DNA from: Buchnera aphidicola (Periphyllus lyropictus)
Lineage (GTDB): Bacteria > Pseudomonadota > Gammaproteobacteria > Enterobacterales > Enterobacteriaceae
Length of the DNA stretch: 64,000 nucleotides
Reading direction: 5' to 3'
Assembly: GCF_024029895.1 (NCBI RefSeq)
Contig: NZ_CP097457.1
Span: forward strand, 186,001 to 250,000
Position 1 is the first letter of the stretch. The number at the start of each line of letters is the position of its first letter. A model generated the notes under the pieces. The model saw only the letters and a program-made list of their open reading frames with translations. It had not been told where the DNA came from and made no database searches. The translations under genes were made by a program, and so were the position numbers. This document shows, one piece after another, positions 30,550 to 41,204 of this stretch.

Positions 30550-33500
30550 TTATATTTTTGGTTTTTTAAAAAATTTATTATTTATTTTTTTTATTAAAGA
30601 ATATTTTGGACGATAAAAAAATATTCCATTTTTATAATTTTTTCCATTCATTCCTCTTAAAAAAAGATAATAAATTCCTCCAAAGTTTTTTTTAAAATTA
30701 TATTTTTTTTTTCGTTTTAAAAAACGATGTAAAGCTATAGAGTATATATAGTATTGAAGATCATATTTTTCTTTAATTATTATTTTTTTTAAATATATTT
30801 TGTTATAAAAATTTATATTTTTTCCTAAAAAATTTGATTTATAATCAATTAAGTAATATTTATTATTTTTTTTTATTATTAAATCTATTGATCCTGATAA
30901 AATTCCTTTATTTTTTTTTATTTTTATTTTAAATTTTTCTCCATTTTTATTTTTTTTTTTTATTATTTTTGAAAGATTTCTAATATAGAAAATATTTATT
31001 TTTTTTTTAATAGGTAAATAAAATTTTAGTTCTTTGACATAGGAGTTTTTTTTTAAATTAATTAAATTTAATTTTTTTGAATTTAATGGATTTATTAAAA
31101 TTTTATTTATCCATTTTATTAAAATTAATAACCATTTTTTTGATAAATTTATTTTTTTCATTTTTTTTAAAATATAAGATTTTTTAATTTTCTTTTTAAA
31201 ATCTATTTTTTCTAATATTTCATGTAAGAATTTTCCATATTTTTTTCCTTTTGGAAAATTATATTGATTTGATTGAATTTTTTTTTTATTAATTTTTTTA
31301 TTTTCTTTTTTCGATTTTTTTTTTTTAAATTTAAATATTGTATTTTTTATTTTTGTATAGCTTGTATTTTCATATTTTTTAAATTTTCTTTTAAAATTTT
31401 TTATTTTTATTGTTATTTTTTTTTATTTCTTTTTTTTTTTTAATTTTAATTTTTTTAATCAATTCAAAATTTTTTTCTTTAGTTATTTTTATAATTTCTT
31501 TTTTTAGTTTTTTTGAATTCATTTTTTTTTTCTTTTGAATAATATATCCTATCGCGCTATTATGAAAATCTGTTTCTTTATCTTTACTTTTTTTTTTAAT
31601 TTTTTTAATAATAGGACTTATTCCTAGATTACATTGAAAAATTGCTCGAGTCATTGCGACGTATAATAATCTCATATCTTCAGATAATCTTTCTTTTTCT
31701 TCAAATTTTATATATTTTTTTAGTTTTTCTATATTTATAAAACAATTATATTTTTTTTTATTATGAAAAATATATTTTTTAGAAAATTTAAAATTTGAAA
31801 TAAATGGAATCCAAACAATAGGGTACTCTAATCCTTTAGATTTATGTATAGTAGTTATATTTATTATATTTTTTTGATTATTACTTAATTTTTGATAATA
31901 TTGTTCATTATGTTCATTTTCTTTTTTTATTTTTTTTTTAAACCATAAAAGAAGAGAACAAAAATTTTTTCTTAATTTTGATTTTATCTCTAATATTTCT
32001 CCTAAATGTATTAAATTAGATATTTTTCTTTCATTTTTATTATTAAAAAAATAATTTTTATAAATATTACTTTTAGATAAAATTTCTTTAATAAGATTTA
32101 AAATTCCATATTTTTTCCAAAATTTTTTATAATTTATAAATTTATTTTTTAGTTTAGACCATATATTATATTTTTTTTTTATTTTATAAATTATGTACGA
32201 ATTTTTAAATATAATTAAAGTAGATATTGCTCTATAAAAATAATATTCATTAGAAAGATTAACAATAGATTTAAGTATATAATACATTTCTTGAACTTCA
32301 TTTTTTTTAAAAATAGATTTTTTATAAGAAGTATAATAAGATCCTATATTAAGTTTTTTTAGTTCATATTGTATTTTTTTAAATTCTTTATAATTTTTTA
32401 CTAAAATACAAATATCTTTTATTTTTAAAAATTTTTTTTTGTTTGAATTTTGTAAAATAGCTTGTTTTTTTTTTATTTTTTGTATTAAATAATTTATATT
32501 TTGAGAGCATATTTTAGCTGCCCAATTTTCATAATTTGAAATTGTATTTGTTTTTCCTTTTTGTAACCAAAATTTTATTGCTTTTTGTTCTAAATTTTTT
32601 ATATAAAATTTTATTTTATCTGAATAAACTGATGGAATAGTTAAATTATATTTAATTTCTTTAAATAAAAATATATTTTTTGTTCTATTAAATAATTTAT
32701 TAATTCCGTTTATTAATAATTTTGAAGATCTCCAATTTGTTTTTAAAGTATATATATTAGATATTTTTTTTTTATTTTTAATATAAAAAAATATATCAGC
32801 TCCTCTAAAATTATAAATTGATTGTTTTGGATCTCCTATTAAAATTAATGAAGTATTTTTTTTTTTTTTATAAATTTTTTTAAAAATAGAATATTGTTTA
32901 TTATCTGTGTCTTGAAATTCATCAATAAATGCTATTGGAAATTCTTTTCTTAAATCTTTTTTTAAATTTTTCCTTTTTTTTAATTCTAAATTTAATGAAG
33001 AAATTAAATTTTCAAAGCAAAATTTTTTTTTTGAAATTTGTATGAATATTTTCTTTATTTTTTTAATTGAATAGAATAATATTCTTTCTCTTAAAGAAAA
33101 ATTTTTTTTTAAAAATTTTTCTATGTTTTTGAAAAATTTAAATTTTGTTTTTATTTTTTCTTTTAAATTTTTATTTATTTTTTTATTTTTAAAATGTTTT
33201 AGTTCTTTTGGTATAAAATAATTTTTTGTTTTTTTTTTTCTCCATTTTTCTATTTTTTTAATCCATTTCTGAATATTTTTTTTATTATAAATTCTTTTAT
33301 TTAAATTTTTTCTTTGAAAAAATTTTTGAATATTTTTTTTATTTTTTTTCCATTTTTTTTTGAAATTTTTAATTTTTTTTATGTTATTTTGGTGGATTTC
33401 AATAATATTTTTTTTTTTTTTTTTTATATATATTGATATTTTAGATTTTATTTTTAACCATGGTAATATTTCTTGAAATAAATCATTAGGTGTTTTCCAA

Positions 33501-34074
33501 TATTTAATAACTATATTAGATATTTTTTTATTAAATTGATAGAATGTGTTTCTCCAAAAATTATATGTAGATTTTTTGTATAAATAATTTTCATCATATA
33601 TTTTTTTTTCTGAGAAAGAATATTCATAATTTAAATTTTTTTTTATTAATATATTTTTACAGAATCCATGAATAGTATAAATAGGTGCTTGATTAATTTT
33701 TAAATAAGCATTTCTTAATATTTTTTCAGCTTTTTTATAATTTTTTGTTTTTTTAAAAATTTTTTTATAATTTTTATTAAATGTTTTTTTATTTGAAAAA
33801 TCAATATACAAATTATAGATATTTTTAATTAATCTTTTTTTTATTTCTTGAGTTGCGTTTTTTGTATAAGTAATAATTAAAATTTCTTTAACTAAAAATT
33901 TTTTTTTTTTTTATTTATTCCTAATAATAAATTTAGATAAAGTAATATTATTGTAAAAGTTTTTCCAGTTCCTGCAGATGATTCTATCATACTAATTCCG
34001 TTAAAAGGTATAAAAAAGGAATTTATTGAATTAATATTTTTTTCATTTTTTTTTCTTTTTATATTTTTTTTCAT
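30550..34074 (-). CDS. recB: Exodeoxyribonuclease V subunit beta (RecB), in three frames
   Basis: 3'-5' helicase and the nuclease of RecBCD. Three consecutive segments, together about 1174 codons (1180 in E. coli), cover the gene. Segment 1 (34074-33892) has Walker A ESSAGTGKTFT. Segment 2, open from the A14 run 33912-33899 to 31391, starts FLVKEILIITYTKNATQEIKKR and has IDEFQDTD, IGDPKQSIYNFRGADIF, IHKSKGLEYPIVWIP and LLYVAMTRA. Segment 3, open from 31422 to 30550, has FPKGKKYGKFLHEIL and the nuclease motif GSIDLII...LIDYKSN with both Asp and the Lys. No homologous sequence is lost at either junction. It is therefore either a very recent pseudogene or rescued by slippage. Confidence 0.9.
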
Positions 34075-34098
34075 ATTTTTTGTTTTTTTTTTTAAAAT

Positions 34099-37000
34099 TT
34101 ATAAAATGTTTTTATATATTGAATGCATCCAATATTTACTAATTCTACATATTTTTTTTATAGAATTTTTATTTAATTTGTTTATTATTTTTTTAATATA
34201 TAAATTTTTTTTATCTCCAAAAGAATATTTATTTCCATTCCATGTTTCAATTATTTTTTTTTTTCCGTAATTTATTTTTTCTTTATTTTTAAAAAGTTTT
34301 TTTTTTTTTTTGTCATACATATAATGAAACCAATTTAATCCAGTTTTTGTTAATAAAATAGGTTTTTTTAGTCCATTTATATATCCTAAAATAAATTTTA
34401 AAAGATATTTTTTTGCAACATTTTTTTTTATGTTTTTAAATATAACACTTTTGTTTGATCCAATATAATGACTATTAGATTTTCCTTTATTTATACAATA
34501 AATTAAATGTTTTATCCATAAATTAATTTTATTAAAATTATTAATATTAAAAGGAGTCCATTTTACTATCCCTTTTTTTTTTGAAATATTTTTTAAATTT
34601 CCATAAATATTATAATTTTTTAAAAAAAAATTAATTTTTTTATTTTTAAAATTTGTTTTCAAATTTTTAATTTTTTTCCATATTTTTTTTATTTTTTTTA
34701 TTTGGTTATTTAAATAAATTGTTCCTAGATTTCCATGAGGAAGTATTCCTGACGATTTTATATTTATTAAAAATTTATGAATATCTTTTTTAAATATCAT
34801 ACTTTTTAATATTTTTTTATTTAAAAGGTAATGATTTTTTATATCAATGTAAAATGGTTCATTATTTTTCCCTGTTATTTCATTTTTATTATAATAAATG
34901 TTTAATATTTTATTAAAGAAATATAAAATAGGATTTTTCCAAAATAATATTAATTTATTAATTTTTATTTTTTTGATTTTTTTAATTAAAGGTATTTTTT
35001 TTAAAAATTTTTTAGTTTTTTCTTTTATTTTATTTTTTTTTAAAATCCAATTTTTATTAAAGTTATTTCTATTGTCTTTAAAAAAAAAATTTGTTTTTTG
35101 AAAAATTTCTTGTGGATATTTAAATATATTAATTTTAATTTCTTTTTTCTTTTTTTTTTTGTAAAAAAAATTATTTTTTATATATTTTTTTAGTTGATTA
35201 ATTACTATAGAAGGTTCATTATTTTTTATAGAATCATTATTTATATAACTAATATGTATTTTTTTTTTAGTAAAATATATTAATTCAAGAAATATATAAT
35301 AATTATTTTGATTAATTTTTAAATCTCCAAACCTATTGTTATAATTTATTAAATTATCACTTTTTTTAACTATTTTTTTTGGAAAAATATTTTCATTCAT
35401 CCCTATAATAAATGTAATTTTAAATTCAATAGTTCTTAAAATGTTAAAATTAGAAAAAGTTATAGAGTTATTATTAAATTTTTTATGTATATAAAATTTT
35501 TTTATTTTTTTGTTAATTTCATATTTAATTATTATTATCGAAATTCTTTTTTTATAAGAGCTTTTTTTAATATTTTTTAATAAATTTTTCCAATTTTTTT
35601 TAATAAATTTTATTTTTTTTTTATTTTTTTTATTTAAATAAAAAAAATCATAAATTATTTCATTAAATATTTTAATCCAGGATTTACATTTTTTTTTTGT
35701 AGATAATTTTTTTTTCCATTTTTTTAAAATACTTAAAAAAAATATAAATTTTTCTAATGTTTTTATTTGTTTTTTATCATGAATACTATATGGATATATT
35801 TTTTTCCATAGTTTATTATTTTTTTTTATTCCATATCCTAAAATTATTTTTTTTATTCCATCATCCCAAGTATTTTGGAATGTAGGAAAAATTTTTAATT
35901 TTTTTTTATGTTTAGAATTAATCCCCCATCTAATATTTGTATCTTCTGTCCATTTTTTTATAATCTTTATTTCTTTTTGTGAAATTAAAAATTTTTTTGA
36001 AATACATTTAAAATTTAAAAAATCTAATATTTTTTCTTTTTTAAATTTACATTCATTTAATGATAAAATTTTATTAAATATATATAAAATAGAATCATTT
36101 TTTTCCATTTTTTTTTTATATATATTATATGGTATATTGTGTTTTTTTATGTTTGTGTAAAATATAGAATTTATATATGGAACATATGTTTGTATATTAT
36201 TTGTTTTAACAATTATATCTTTAGGTTGTATTTTTTTATTTTTATTTAATTCATTTAATATATTATTATGCAATATTTCAATTTCTCTTAAATAGTTATT
36301 ACATATATGAAAAGAAATAGATTGATCTTCTTTTTTTTTTTTTCTTTTAATATGTTTTAAATAAAAAATATTTTTCTTAATATTATTTAGTAAGTTATTT
36401 GAGTTATTTTTAATATAAAAAGTTTTTATTACATTTGAAAAAGAATATATATATTTTAATATTTTTAAATTATTTTTATTCCAATGAGAAATATAAGGAT
36501 CTTTTTCCCAATTCTTATTTTTTATTGAATTTTTTGAAAAAGGAGTACATATTAAAAAGTAAACATCTATTTTTTTACTAATTTTTTTTAAAATTTTAAA
36601 ATAAGAAATTGGATAATTATATGGATTAAAAATAAATATCCTAGAAGGAAAATTTTTAAATATTTTTAAATTTTTATCGAGTAAAAAATTTTTTAATAAA
36701 TTAGAATAATGAAAATTTTTATTTTTATTAAATATTTTGTTCCAAATTTTTTCTTGAAAAGAGTAATTTATATCGTTATTTTTTTTTTTTTTATAATTAT
36801 TAATCCAATCAGGTCTATAAATTAAATATTGATAAAAAATATTAGATAAATTTTTAAAATATTTAAATTGTATTAATTCAATTTCATTTTTTTTGAAAAA
36901 AAATTTTTTTTTAGTTTTTTCAGATAAATTCATTAATTTCCATAATATTAATGATTCATTAAATCTATTATATTTTTTTTTAAAAATTTTTTTTTCTAAA

Positions 37001-37215
37001 ATATAATAGATAAATTTTTCTTCTGTAAAAAAAGAAATATTACTAAATATACCTAAATTTTTTATAAAAATTTTTTTTATGTATTCAGATATTTTTTTTT
37101 CAGGTAAAATTATAATTTCTTTTAAAAAAATATTTTTTAACGGTTTTTTTTTTATTATATAACAAATTTTTTTCATTAAATATTTGAAATTATTAGAGCT
37201 ATAAATTTTTATCAT
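34099..37215 (-). CDS. recC: Exodeoxyribonuclease V subunit gamma (RecC)
   Basis: Chi-recognising scaffold of RecBCD. Start MIKIYSSNNFKYLMKKI matches E. coli MLRVYHSNRLDVLEALM. Recognisable stretches: LGIFSNISFF, SFHICNNYLREIEILHNNIL (E. coli ...REVEVLHD), RTIEFKITFIIGMNENIFPKK, RFGDLKINQNNYYIFLELI, and ILPHGNLGTIYL. 1038 residues against 1122, an open single frame despite many A-runs. Upstream of recB with a 24-bp gap; ptrA, between them in E. coli, is absent. Extremely Lys/Asn/Ile rich. Confidence 0.92.
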   Translation of the reverse strand: MIKIYSSNNFKYLMKKICYIIKKKPLKNIFLKEIIILPEKKISEYIKKIFIKNLGIFSNISFFTEEKFIYYILEKKIFKKKYNRFNESLILWKLMNLSEKTKKKFFFKKNEIELIQFKYFKNLSNIFYQYLIYRPDWINNYKKKKNNDINYSFQEKIWNKIFNKNKNFHYSNLLKNFLLDKNLKIFKNFPSRIFIFNPYNYPISYFKILKKISKKIDVYFLICTPFSKNSIKNKNWEKDPYISHWNKNNLKILKYIYSFSNVIKTFYIKNNSNNLLNNIKKNIFYLKHIKRKKKKEDQSISFHICNNYLREIEILHNNILNELNKNKKIQPKDIIVKTNNIQTYVPYINSIFYTNIKKHNIPYNIYKKKMEKNDSILYIFNKILSLNECKFKKEKILDFLNFKCISKKFLISQKEIKIIKKWTEDTNIRWGINSKHKKKLKIFPTFQNTWDDGIKKIILGYGIKKNNKLWKKIYPYSIHDKKQIKTLEKFIFFLSILKKWKKKLSTKKKCKSWIKIFNEIIYDFFYLNKKNKKKIKFIKKNWKNLLKNIKKSSYKKRISIIIIKYEINKKIKKFYIHKKFNNNSITFSNFNILRTIEFKITFIIGMNENIFPKKIVKKSDNLINYNNRFGDLKINQNNYYIFLELIYFTKKKIHISYINNDSIKNNEPSIVINQLKKYIKNNFFYKKKKKKEIKINIFKYPQEIFQKTNFFFKDNRNNFNKNWILKKNKIKEKTKKFLKKIPLIKKIKKIKINKLILFWKNPILYFFNKILNIYYNKNEITGKNNEPFYIDIKNHYLLNKKILKSMIFKKDIHKFLINIKSSGILPHGNLGTIYLNNQIKKIKKIWKKIKNLKTNFKNKKINFFLKNYNIYGNLKNISKKKGIVKWTPFNINNFNKINLWIKHLIYCINKGKSNSHYIGSNKSVIFKNIKKNVAKKYLLKFILGYINGLKKPILLTKTGLNWFHYMYDKKKKKLFKNKEKINYGKKKIIETWNGNKYSFGDKKNLYIKKIINKLNKNSIKKICRISKYWMHSIYKNIL

Positions 37216-37298
37216 AAATTATTATTTAATATAATTTTAAAAAAAAAATTAAATGAAATTATTTTCTATTGTTCATAGAAAATAATTTTATTACTTAA

Positions 37299-37952
37299 TT
37301 ATCTTAAATATTTATAATATTTTTTTTTATTTAACATTAATTTTTTATTAATATTTGAAAAATCAATATTTTTTTTATCTAAAGCTTTTTTAAATTTATA
37401 CATTAAATCCCAATAAATACTTTGAAAATATTCTGTTTTGCTCCAAAATCTTACTACGAAAGTTAAATAATATGGAGACAATTTTTGTAATCTTATTATA
37501 ATTTCTTTATTTTTCATAACTTTATCTTCGTTTTCTACTACTTTTTTAAGTATTGAGATTATTTTTTTAACATTAGAATTTGGTGATACTTTAATGAAAA
37601 TTTTATTACGTCTTATTGGAGTTCTAGAGTAATTAATAATGTTTTCAGACATAATTTTTCCATTAGGAGTAATTGTTATTTTTCCATCTATTGTTCTTAA
37701 AACTGTATAAAATATATCTATGTTTAATATAATTCCTGAAATTTTTCCTGTACATATATGTTCTCCTTTTTTAAAAGGTTTTAAAATATTTATTAAAATT
37801 CCAGAAGTAAAATTAGAAATTACATTTTGAAGAGTAAATCCTATTGCCATTCCAAACGTTCCTAAAATTGCAATAATAAATGTTGGTTGAAAGATAGTAA
37901 TACGACTTAATATTATTATAATAGTGATTATTATAAGTCCATATTTCCACAT
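37299..37952 (-). CDS. mscS: Small-conductance mechanosensitive channel MscS, lacking TM1-TM2
   Basis: Homology to E. coli MscS begins at about residue 72 and continues to the end: TFIIAILGTFGMAIGFTLQNVISNFTSG is the pore helix TM3, FKKGEHI and IDGKITITPNGKI the beta domain, IIRLQKLSPYYLTFVVRFW the alpha-beta domain. The first two membrane helices, which sense tension, are missing, and only 15 bp separate it from fbaA, so they cannot lie upstream. 217 residues against 286. A short hydrophobic segment (LIIITIIIILSRI) precedes TM3 and might serve as a membrane anchor. Gating is doubtful; expression within the pgk-fba operon is likely. Confidence 0.85.
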   Translation of the reverse strand: MWKYGLIIITIIIILSRITIFQPTFIIAILGTFGMAIGFTLQNVISNFTSGILINILKPFKKGEHICTGKISGIILNIDIFYTVLRTIDGKITITPNGKIMSENIINYSRTPIRRNKIFIKVSPNSNVKKIISILKKVVENEDKVMKNKEIIIRLQKLSPYYLTFVVRFWSKTEYFQSIYWDLMYKFKKALDKKNIDFSNINKKLMLNKKKYYKYLR

Positions 37953-37967
37953 ATAAAAAAATTTCCA

Positions 37968-39065
37968 TTAGTTTATTGTATTTTTTTTTAGAAAATTTTT
38001 TATATTTAATTTATTAAATATTTTTTTTAATTTATTAGAAGTATAATTTTTTGATTTTTGTATCCAATTTCTTGGATCATAGTATTTTTTATTTGGTTTA
38101 TTTTTTCCTTCAGGATTTCCTAATTGATTTTGCAAATATTTTTTATATTTTTTATAAAATTTTAATATACCTTTCCAAGAATACCATTGTATATCTGTAT
38201 CAAAATTTATTTTTACTACTCCATATTTTATTGATTTTTTTATATCTGATAATTTAGATCCTGACCCCCCGTGAAATACAAAATTTAATGGTTTTTTTTG
38301 TATAATATTATTTTTTTCTCTTACATATTTTTGAGATTTTTTTAGAATTTTTGGTTTTAAATCAATATTTCCTGGTTTATATACTCCATGAACGTTTCCA
38401 AAAGAGGCTGCTATTGAAAAATTTGAACTAATTTTTGAAAGTTTTTTATATGCATAATTAACATCTTTTTCTTTTGTATAAAGATATTTTTTTTTTATTT
38501 TTTTATTATCTATTCCATCTTCTTCACCTCCAGTACAACCTAATTCTATTTCTAATAACATATTAATTTTTTTCATTTTATTAAAATATTTTTTACAAAT
38601 TTTTATATTATCTTTTAAATTTTCTTGAGAAAGATCTAACATATGAGATGAAAATAATGGACGTTTTTTTTTATAAAAATATTTTTCTCCTTCTTTAATT
38701 AATCCTTTTATCCATGGTAAAAATTCTTTATTACAATGATCTGTATGTAAAATTATTGGAATATTATAGTATTTTTCCATTAAATGTATATGTTTAGCTC
38801 CAGATATTGCACCACTTATTGCAGCTTTAAAATTTTTATTTTTTGAATTTGATTGTCCAGATAAAAATATTGATCCTCCATATGAAAACTGTATAATTAC
38901 TGGAGATTTTATCTCTGATGCAGTTTTTAAAACATTATTTATTGAATCTGTATTAATGCAATTAATTGCAGGAATAGCGAAGTTATTTTTTTTTGCTAAT
39001 TTAAATAATTTTTTAGTTTCTTTTCCATTTAAAATTCCATTTTTAAAATTTTTAATTTTCTTCAT
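37968..39065 (-). CDS. fbaA: Class II fructose-bisphosphate aldolase
   Basis: Cleaves fructose 1,6-bisphosphate in glycolysis; zinc dependent. Seen: IILHTDHCNK with the catalytic Asp and first zinc His, LEIELGCTGGEEDG, ASFGNVHGVYKPGN and FVFHGGSGS with the other zinc His residues, and INFDTDIQW for phosphate binding. 365 residues against 359 in E. coli. It starts 4 bp after pgk, the pgk-fba-mscS order of E. coli. Its stop codon overlaps an ATG in a frame not used by mscS. Confidence 0.97.
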   Translation of the reverse strand: MKKIKNFKNGILNGKETKKLFKLAKKNNFAIPAINCINTDSINNVLKTASEIKSPVIIQFSYGGSIFLSGQSNSKNKNFKAAISGAISGAKHIHLMEKYYNIPIILHTDHCNKEFLPWIKGLIKEGEKYFYKKKRPLFSSHMLDLSQENLKDNIKICKKYFNKMKKINMLLEIELGCTGGEEDGIDNKKIKKKYLYTKEKDVNYAYKKLSKISSNFSIAASFGNVHGVYKPGNIDLKPKILKKSQKYVREKNNIIQKKPLNFVFHGGSGSKLSDIKKSIKYGVVKINFDTDIQWYSWKGILKFYKKYKKYLQNQLGNPEGKNKPNKKYYDPRNWIQKSKNYTSNKLKKIFNKLNIKNFLKKNTIN

Positions 39066-39069
39066 TAAA

Positions 39070-40251
39070 TTATCTCTTTATTTTTTTTAAAATAAATCTT
39101 TTTTTTAACATTTTTATTGTAGGTAGCTCTTTTCCTTCAATAAATTCTAAAAAAGCTCCACCTCCAGTAGATATATATGAAATTTTTTCTTTAATATTAA
39201 ACATTTTAATTACAGATAAAGTATCTCCACCCCCTGCTAAAGAAAAAGCAGTTTTATTTTTTGATATAAATTGAGCTATTTTTTTTGTTCCTTTTCTAAA
39301 ATTAATATTTTCAAAAACTCCTATTGGACCGTTCCAAATAATTGTTTTAGCTTTTTTTATTATTTTTTTTGCTTTTTTTATACTTTTTTCCCCTATATCC
39401 ATAATTTCTTCATTATTTTTAATATTATTATATTTTTTATTAAGATAAATTATTTTTTTTGAAGTTTTTTTTTGTACTTTTAAATCTTTAGGTATTATTA
39501 TATTATAATTTTTTATTAATTGTTGAGCTAAATTAATAAAATTTTTTTCATGAATAGATTTTCCAACATTATTATTAATTGATAAAAAAGTATTTGCTAT
39601 TCCTCCTCCTACTATTACTGTATCTGATATTTTTGCTAATTTTTTTAGAATTTTAAATTTTGTAGAAATTTTTGATCCTCCTAATATTGTTACTAAAGGT
39701 CTTTTTGGATTTTTTAAAGATTTTTTTAAAGATTTTATTTCAGATATAAATAAAGGTCCAGCACATGTTATTTTTGAATATATACCTACTCCATAAGTAG
39801 AAGCTTCTTTTCTATGGGAAGTTCCAAATGCATCCATTACAAAAATTTCACATAAAGAAGCATATTTTTTTGATAATTCTATATTATTTTTATATTCTCC
39901 TATATTAAATCGAACATTTTCTAAAATTAATATTTCTCCAAATTTTATTTTTATTTTATTATTTATTTTTTTAGAAAAATAAATTTTAGTTTTATATAAT
40001 ATTTTTTTTAAATATTTAACTATTGGAAGTAATGAGTATTTTTTTTTAAATTTTCCTTCTTTTGGTCTTCCTAAATGAGAAATAATAATTATTTTTGCTT
40101 TATTTTTTAATGCTAATTTAATTGTTGGAATAGATGCTTTTATTCTTGCATGAGATGTTATTTTTTTATTTTTTATAGGAACATTTAAATCTAATCGAAT
40201 TAATATTTTTTTCTTTTTTATATTTATTTTTTTCATTTCATTAATTAACAT
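39070..40251 (-). CDS. pgk: Phosphoglycerate kinase
   Basis: Produces ATP from 1,3-bisphosphoglycerate. Signature IRLDLNVPIKNKKITSHARI, substrate-binding SHLGRP and NVRFN, nucleotide side VTILGGSKISTK, WNGPIGVFE and AFSLAGGGDTLS. The start MLINEMKKINIKKKKILIRLD lines up with E. coli MSVIKMTDLDL. 393 residues (387 in E. coli). Co-transcribed with fbaA; epd, which precedes it in E. coli, is absent. Confidence 0.97.
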   Translation of the reverse strand: MLINEMKKINIKKKKILIRLDLNVPIKNKKITSHARIKASIPTIKLALKNKAKIIIISHLGRPKEGKFKKKYSLLPIVKYLKKILYKTKIYFSKKINNKIKIKFGEILILENVRFNIGEYKNNIELSKKYASLCEIFVMDAFGTSHRKEASTYGVGIYSKITCAGPLFISEIKSLKKSLKNPKRPLVTILGGSKISTKFKILKKLAKISDTVIVGGGIANTFLSINNNVGKSIHEKNFINLAQQLIKNYNIIIPKDLKVQKKTSKKIIYLNKKYNNIKNNEEIMDIGEKSIKKAKKIIKKAKTIIWNGPIGVFENINFRKGTKKIAQFISKNKTAFSLAGGGDTLSVIKMFNIKEKISYISTGGGAFLEFIEGKELPTIKMLKKRFILKKIKR

Positions 40252-40376
40252 ATATATCTCTTTTATTATTTTAACAATTTTTTAATTGTTTTTTTCTTTT
40301 TTATTATTATTATTTTTTTTTCTTTTATTTTTAAATTAAGAGATTTTAATTTTATAATAAAAAATTTATATTAAAA

Positions 40377-40970
40377 TTAATTTTTTATCCAGGTTTTTAT
40401 TCCATCAAGAAACATTTGTGTAGATAACATAATTAATATTAATCCCATAATTTTTTCTAAAACTTTTACTAATTTTTTTCCAAAAATTTTTAGAAATATA
40501 TTAGACATTAATAATATGGATAAAGTAATACTCCATGCAGTTATTAATGATATTATTAAACACTTTGTTTGATTTGGATTTTGATCAGTTAATAACATTA
40601 AAGTTGCTAATATTGAAGGTCCAGCGACTAAAGGTATAGCTAAAGGTACTAAAAATGGTTCTTCATTAAGTTTTATTTTTTTTTTTTTTTTTATTTCATC
40701 AGGAAAAATCATTTTCATTGCAATAAAAAATAAAATTATTCCTCCGGATATAGATACTGTTTCAGTTTTTAGATTTAGAAATACAAGAATTTTTTTTCCA
40801 GAAAATAAAAATATTATCATAATTAAAAGAGCTGAAAGCATTTCTCTAATTAATATTATTTTTCTTTTTTTAGATTTAAAATTTTTTAAAATTGTCATAA
40901 ATATTGGAAGATTTCCTAATGGATCCATAATTAAAATTAATAATATTGTTATAGAAATAATTTTTTTCAT
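40377..40970 (-). CDS. yhgN: MarC-family membrane protein YhgN
   Basis: 197 residues, the same length as E. coli YhgN, with near-identical blocks: LLILIMDPLGNLPIFM at the N-terminus, ETVSISGGIILFFIAMKMIFPDE, and EEPFLVPLAIPLVAGPSILATLMLL. Six membrane segments. Function is unknown; the family is annotated as possible antibiotic-related transporters on weak grounds. It neighbours asd, as in E. coli, but in divergent orientation. The high conservation against the background suggests a retained role. Confidence 0.93.
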   Translation of the reverse strand: MKKIISITILLILIMDPLGNLPIFMTILKNFKSKKRKIILIREMLSALLIMIIFLFSGKKILVFLNLKTETVSISGGIILFFIAMKMIFPDEIKKKKKIKLNEEPFLVPLAIPLVAGPSILATLMLLTDQNPNQTKCLIISLITAWSITLSILLMSNIFLKIFGKKLVKVLEKIMGLILIMLSTQMFLDGIKTWIKN

Positions 40971-41204
40971 TATTTTTTTCCTTTATTTATAAAAATATTT
41001 TTTATAATATCACTAATTATATATTATTAATTATTTTGTAATGATTTTTTATTTATTTAATTTAAAAATTTTTTTTAAAAATTTTAAATAAAAAAATAAA
41101 AATTTAAAAAAACTTTTTTAAATTTTTTAAATACATAATTTAACAAATTAAAAAGGATATTTTTTAAAAATATTTTTTTAAATATTTTTAATTAAAAAAA
41201 TTAT

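Noticed and set aside
37953-37968. ATG overlapping the fbaA stop as an alternative start for mscS
   Set aside because: It is not in frame with mscS, and would add only a few residues, not the missing TM1-TM2.
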